From: DASQUK01 sp035641315 | Lineage (GTDB): Bacteria; Actinomycetota; Acidimicrobiia; Acidimicrobiales; VFJN01 | Direction of reading: 5' to 3' | Assembly: GCA_035641315.1 (NCBI GenBank) | Contig: DASQUK010000066.1 | Span: 1 to 34,599, forward strand | Length of the DNA stretch: 34,599 nucleotides | Shown here: one piece after another, positions 31,817 through 34,599 of the stretch | How positions within the stretch are numbered: the first letter of the stretch is position 1 | Layout: the number at the start of each line of letters is the position of its first letter | Notes under the pieces: model-generated | Databases searched by the model: none | Seen by the model: only the letters and a program-made list of their open reading frames with translations | Told to the model about the DNA's origin: nothing | Program-made: the position numbers and the translations under genes

Positions 31817-32980
31817 TCAGGCCGGCTCGGTGGCAGCCACCGGCTCCGTGCCCAGCGACACCGGGTGGATCGGCGTCTCCATCTCGTGGAGGGCGGGGAG
31901 GACCTCCTTGGCGAACAGCCGCAGGCTGCGCTCGGCCTTCTCCACCGGCATGTCGGCGTAGAACACGTGGATCACCGCGTAGCCGAGGCTGACCGCCTCC
32001 TGGATCGTCCTGATCTTCTCGATGATCTTGTCGGGGGTGCCGATCGGCTGCGTGTGCCGCTGCTCCCACAAGTGCGCCGTGCCGAAATCAGCGCCGTCGC
32101 TCGTGCGCGCCGCGTACTCCTCGTAGCCCCGCACGCCCTCGAACCCAGACGTGTTCCACTTGAAGTAGTGGTTGTTGGCGTCGGTCTGCTGGTGCTCGTA
32201 GTAGCGGTAGCCCTCCTCGGCGTCGGCCTCCGTCTCGGCGCAGTACATCCACAGCAGCGCCGTCGGCTGGTCGGGTTCGAGGCCCTTCGCGGCCCGGATC
32301 TGGTTGAACTGCGCCACCTGCTGGCTCATGGCGCTGAGCGGCTCCCCGGCCACGAACAGCTGCCCGAGCCCCGCCTCGGCGGCGAGCTCCGCCGACCCCC
32401 GGGTGGTGAACGCGGCGCGCAGTCCCTCGAGCAACCGGCCCTTGTGGCGCGCCTGCGGGCGGATCGTCGTCGGCGGGATCTTGAACACGTCGCCCTCGTA
32501 GGAGAACCGCTCGCTGCCGTCGGCCAACCGCAGGACGTCGACGACCTCGTAGAAGTACTCCCGCGACTTCTCCCGCGGCACGCCCAGCGAGGCGTACTCG
32601 TGCTCGGAGACGCCCCGGCCCAGCCCCAGCATCAGCCGGCGGCCCTTCAGCAACACGTCGAGCATCGAGACCTCGTGCGCCAGCCGCACCGGGTTCCACC
32701 ACGGCGCCACCACCACCGCCGTGCCGACGTCGACGCGCTCGGTGCGACCCGCCCAATAGGCCAGCCATTGCAGCGGGTTGGGCTGCATCGAATAGGCCGA
32801 GCCGTAGTGCTCGGTGGTCCAGATCGAGTCGAAGCCCAGCGGCTCGACGAGCTCGCCCATGTGGAGCGTGTTGTCCATCATCACCGGGTCGGGCACGGCG
32901 GGCGGGCGGGAGTAGTCACCGGCCATGAGACGGTCCCAGTCGCCGTGGTTGTAGCTCGTCACCATGACACCGACCTGCAC
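31817..32980 (-). CDS. LLM class flavin-dependent oxidoreductase B
   Basis: Luciferase-like barrel protein of 387 aa. It opens VQVGVMVTSYNHGDW, then ELVEPLGFDSIWTTEHYG, VDVGTAVVVAPWWNPVRLAHEVSMLDVL, GRRLMLGLGRGVSEHEYASLGV and, near the C-terminus, IGTPDKIIEKIRTIQEAVSLGYAVIHVFYADM, all typical of the bacterial luciferase family. Its cofactor may be FMN or F420. The GTG at 32980 has GGAGG upstream and fits the family N-terminus; the much longer frame upstream is spurious. It is divergent from the acyl-CoA synthetase across a perfect copy of the shared operator motif. Its sequence differs clearly from LLM A, so it is not a recent duplicate. Confidence 0.92.
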   Translation of the reverse strand: MQVGVMVTSYNHGDWDRLMAGDYSRPPAVPDPVMMDNTLHMGELVEPLGFDSIWTTEHYGSAYSMQPNPLQWLAYWAGRTERVDVGTAVVVAPWWNPVRLAHEVSMLDVLLKGRRLMLGLGRGVSEHEYASLGVPREKSREYFYEVVDVLRLADGSERFSYEGDVFKIPPTTIRPQARHKGRLLEGLRAAFTTRGSAELAAEAGLGQLFVAGEPLSAMSQQVAQFNQIRAAKGLEPDQPTALLWMYCAETEADAEEGYRYYEHQQTDANNHYFKWNTSGFEGVRGYEEYAARTSDGADFGTAHLWEQRHTQPIGTPDKIIEKIRTIQEAVSLGYAVIHVFYADMPVEKAERSLRLFAKEVLPALHEMETPIHPVSLGTEPVAATEPA

Positions 32981-33018
32981 GGGGTTACCTCCAAGGGAAG
33001 ACCTGCACCGCCCAACCA

Positions 33019-33033
33019 CCAAACGATAGGTTG
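33019..33033 (-). promoter_or_regulatory. CNACCNNNCGTTTGG site, LLM B / acyl-CoA synthetase
   Basis: On the minus strand CAACCTATCGTTTGG matches all 11 fixed positions and covers a TATCGT box that can serve as the LLM B -10. It lies 38 bp before the LLM B start and 40 bp before the divergent acyl-CoA synthetase ATG. Confidence 0.6.
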
Positions 33034-33061
33034 AACGTCGATGCGGGCGAAAGCCGGGCGT

Positions 33062-33067
33062 TAGGAT
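33062..33067 (+). promoter_or_regulatory. -10 box of acyl-CoA synthetase gene
   Basis: TAGGAT lies 6 nt before the ATG at 33074 with no Shine-Dalgarno between, indicating a leaderless transcript. Confidence 0.5.
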
Positions 33068-33073
33068 CCGCCA

Positions 33074-34599
33074 ATGGAAGCTCACCACGCCACCGTGTTC
33101 GAGGCGATCGCCGATGCGATCCCCGAGGCGCCGGCCCTCGCCCAGGGCGACCGGGTCCGCACGTGGAGCGAGATGGACACCCGCGCCGCCCGGCTGGCGG
33201 CCGCCCTGACCGACGCGGGCCTCACCACGCAGTCGACCGTGGCCATCGACCTCTACAACTGCAACGAGTGGATGGAGTCGTACTTCGCGGTCCTCAAGGC
33301 CCGCCTGGTCCCCGTCAGCATCAACTACCGCTACCTCGACGACGAGCTGGCCTACCTGTTCGACAACTGCGACGCCGAGGCGCTGATCTTCCACGCCAGC
33401 CTCGGCGAGCGGGTCATCCGGGTCGCCCAGCGCCTGCCCCGCATCAAGGTGCTCATCCAGGTCGACGACGTCGGCGGCGCCGACGTGCCGCCGGGCGTCC
33501 TCGACTACGAGCAGATCGCCACCACCCACGAGCCGGCGCCCCGCATCGCCCGCTCACCAGACGACATCGTCATGTGGTACTCGGGCGGCACCACCGGCCT
33601 ACCCAAGGGCGTCGTCATCCCGATCGGGCGGTCGGTCGAGTTCAGCACGTCCCGCGAGGGCCGGCTGCGCACGCTCGGCCTCTACGGGTCCGACCCCGAG
33701 TCCATCCCCGAGGACCTGGTCGAGGGTGCCCGCCGGCTGTGGCGGGAGGGCGGTCGCCCGGTGGCCATCCCGGCGGCACCGCTCATGCACAGCACGGCGA
33801 TGTCCTACGCAGGCGCCGCGATCTTCCATTGCGGCGGCATGGTCGTCACCCTCGAGAACCACAGCTTCGACCCCCACCAACTCTTCGAGGCCGTCGAGCG
33901 CCACCGGGTCACCACGATCACCATCGTCGGCGACGCCTTCGCCAAGCCGATGACCCGGGCGCTGGAGGAACGGGCCGAGGCGGGCCGGCCCTACGACGGC
34001 TCCAGCATCCGCACCATCTACTCGGCCGGCGTGGTGTGGAGCGCCGGCGTGAAGGACCGGCTGTTCCGGTACCTGCCCGGCGTGCTGCTGGTCGACAACT
34101 GCGGGTCGAGCGAGGGGGCGTGGTACGGCACGTCGGTGTTGCGCAAGGGCGATCCGACGAGCAGCGCCTCGTTCACCCCGGCGCCCGGCGTGCTCCTCCT
34201 CGACGAGCACGGCAACCCGATGCCGCCCGGCACCGGCAAGCCCGGGCTGCTCGCCAGCACCACCACCATGGCCGGGTACCACAAGGACCCCGAGAAGACG
34301 GCGCAGACGTTCCGCTTCATCGGCGACGTCTGGTACACGGTCCCCGGCGACTACGGGATCTTCAATGACGACGGCACCGTCACGCTGCTGGGACGGGGCA
34401 CCTCGGTGATCAACACCGGGGGCGAGAAGGTCTACCCGGAGGAGGTCGACGACGTCATCAAGACCATCGAGGACGTCGACGACTGCCTCGTCGTGGGCAC
34501 GCCCGACGAGCGCTTCGGCCAGGCGGTGACCGCCGTCGTCCAGACCCGGGCCGGCGCGACCACAGGCGAGCAGGAGGTGATCGACTGGGTGCGGGCCCG
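33074..34599 (+). CDS. Acyl-CoA synthetase, AMP-binding (partial)
   Basis: The 508 codons present encode an ANL-superfamily acyl/aryl-CoA ligase, open at the window end. Visible are the ATP-binding P-loop-like motif VMWYSGGTTGLPKG, the adenylate motif DNCGSSEG, the TMAGYHKDPEKTAQTF block, the hinge region with GDYGIFNDDGTVTLLGRG, and the NTGGEKVYPEEVDD motif. The last catalytic Lys falls beyond the window. It would activate a carboxylic acid with ATP and CoA, a natural first step for the surrounding catabolic genes. The ATG at 33074 follows a -10 box by 6 nt. Its substrate is not predictable from the sequence. Confidence 0.93.
   Translation, partial: MEAHHATVFEAIADAIPEAPALAQGDRVRTWSEMDTRAARLAAALTDAGLTTQSTVAIDLYNCNEWMESYFAVLKARLVPVSINYRYLDDELAYLFDNCDAEALIFHASLGERVIRVAQRLPRIKVLIQVDDVGGADVPPGVLDYEQIATTHEPAPRIARSPDDIVMWYSGGTTGLPKGVVIPIGRSVEFSTSREGRLRTLGLYGSDPESIPEDLVEGARRLWREGGRPVAIPAAPLMHSTAMSYAGAAIFHCGGMVVTLENHSFDPHQLFEAVERHRVTTITIVGDAFAKPMTRALEERAEAGRPYDGSSIRTIYSAGVVWSAGVKDRLFRYLPGVLLVDNCGSSEGAWYGTSVLRKGDPTSSASFTPAPGVLLLDEHGNPMPPGTGKPGLLASTTTMAGYHKDPEKTAQTFRFIGDVWYTVPGDYGIFNDDGTVTLLGRGTSVINTGGEKVYPEEVDDVIKTIEDVDDCLVVGTPDERFGQAVTAVVQTRAGATTGEQEVIDWVRA

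Noticed and set aside
21873..33033. KstR/KstR2 operator identity for the shared motif
   Set aside because: The sites lack the AACNNGTT core spacing of KstR and the CAAG/CTTG arms of KstR2 as I know them.
32981..33529. N-terminal extension of LLM B
   Set aside because: It runs antisense through the acyl-CoA synthetase start and the operator. The luciferase fold begins at GTG 32980 with GGAGG upstream.
33031..34368. Plus-strand frame of 445 codons over the synthetase
   Set aside because: It is out of frame with the AMP-binding motifs and is rich in Arg/Pro/Gly; the real frame starts at 33074 and stays open to the window end.
1..34599. tRNA, rRNA, CRISPR, prophage or insertion sequence
   Set aside because: No tRNA T-arm, rRNA-like block, regular spacer array, transposase or integrase was found by reading both strands.

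Overview
High-GC actinobacterial chromosome fragment. Codons are G/C-biased at the third position and GTG/TTG starts are frequent. Several genes have a TANNNT box 6-8 nt before the start codon and no clear Shine-Dalgarno, so leaderless transcripts are likely. A paired TrkA set, a PspC-type histidine kinase with a LuxR regulator and a LiaF-like protein, and many Amidohydrolase_2/LLM/SDR/AMP-ligase genes fit Actinomycetota. Class Acidimicrobiia is my best guess, by inference only. I see no rRNA, tRNA, CRISPR, transposase or phage gene.

Layout. 1-1441: the start of a lipoprotein gene (minus strand) divergent from a lipoprotein of the PI-PLC-like Ca2+-dependent phospholipase C1 family. 1703-5585: a cell-envelope stress module: LuxR response regulator and PspC-domain histidine kinase (minus, 4-bp overlap), then a divergent PspC/LiaF-like membrane protein and a small membrane protein with an acidic tail. 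A 17-nt palindromic sequence is present as two identical copies around this module. 5590-12669: a minus-strand housekeeping block: a 29-aa membrane peptide, dihydrolipoamide dehydrogenase (E3), 2-oxoacid dehydrogenase acyltransferase (E2), a LipB-LipA fusion that would make the lipoyl group for E2, an M24 aminopeptidase, and a membrane protein with its own promoter. The lipB part carries an exact 40-codon insertion of a palindromic repeat, bounded by 7-bp direct repeats. A second copy lies just upstream of the gene.

12836-21842: a serine hydrolase with altered catalytic motifs; two TrkA-type K+ regulators; bacterioferritin-associated ferredoxin and bacterioferritin; MscL; a TIGR01777 epimerase and a HAD phosphatase; an HSD10-like dehydrogenase; a MerB-like protein; and an XRE-cupin regulator divergent from an EamA transporter across a periodic operator array.

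21873-34599: an accessory catabolic region with three Amidohydrolase_2 paralogues, two LLM flavin-dependent oxidoreductases, a VOC protein, an SDR, an orphan ABC solute-binding lipoprotein, an EthD-like protein, an NTF2/SnoaL-like protein and an acyl-CoA synthetase (cut by the window end). Five promoters here share a 15-bp motif, CNACCNNNCGTTTGG, always in the same orientation 23-56 bp before a start codon. This suggests one co-regulated, apparently uncharacterised uptake and degradation pathway for an organic acid or ring compound. Its regulator is not in the window. The substrate cannot be read from the sequence.
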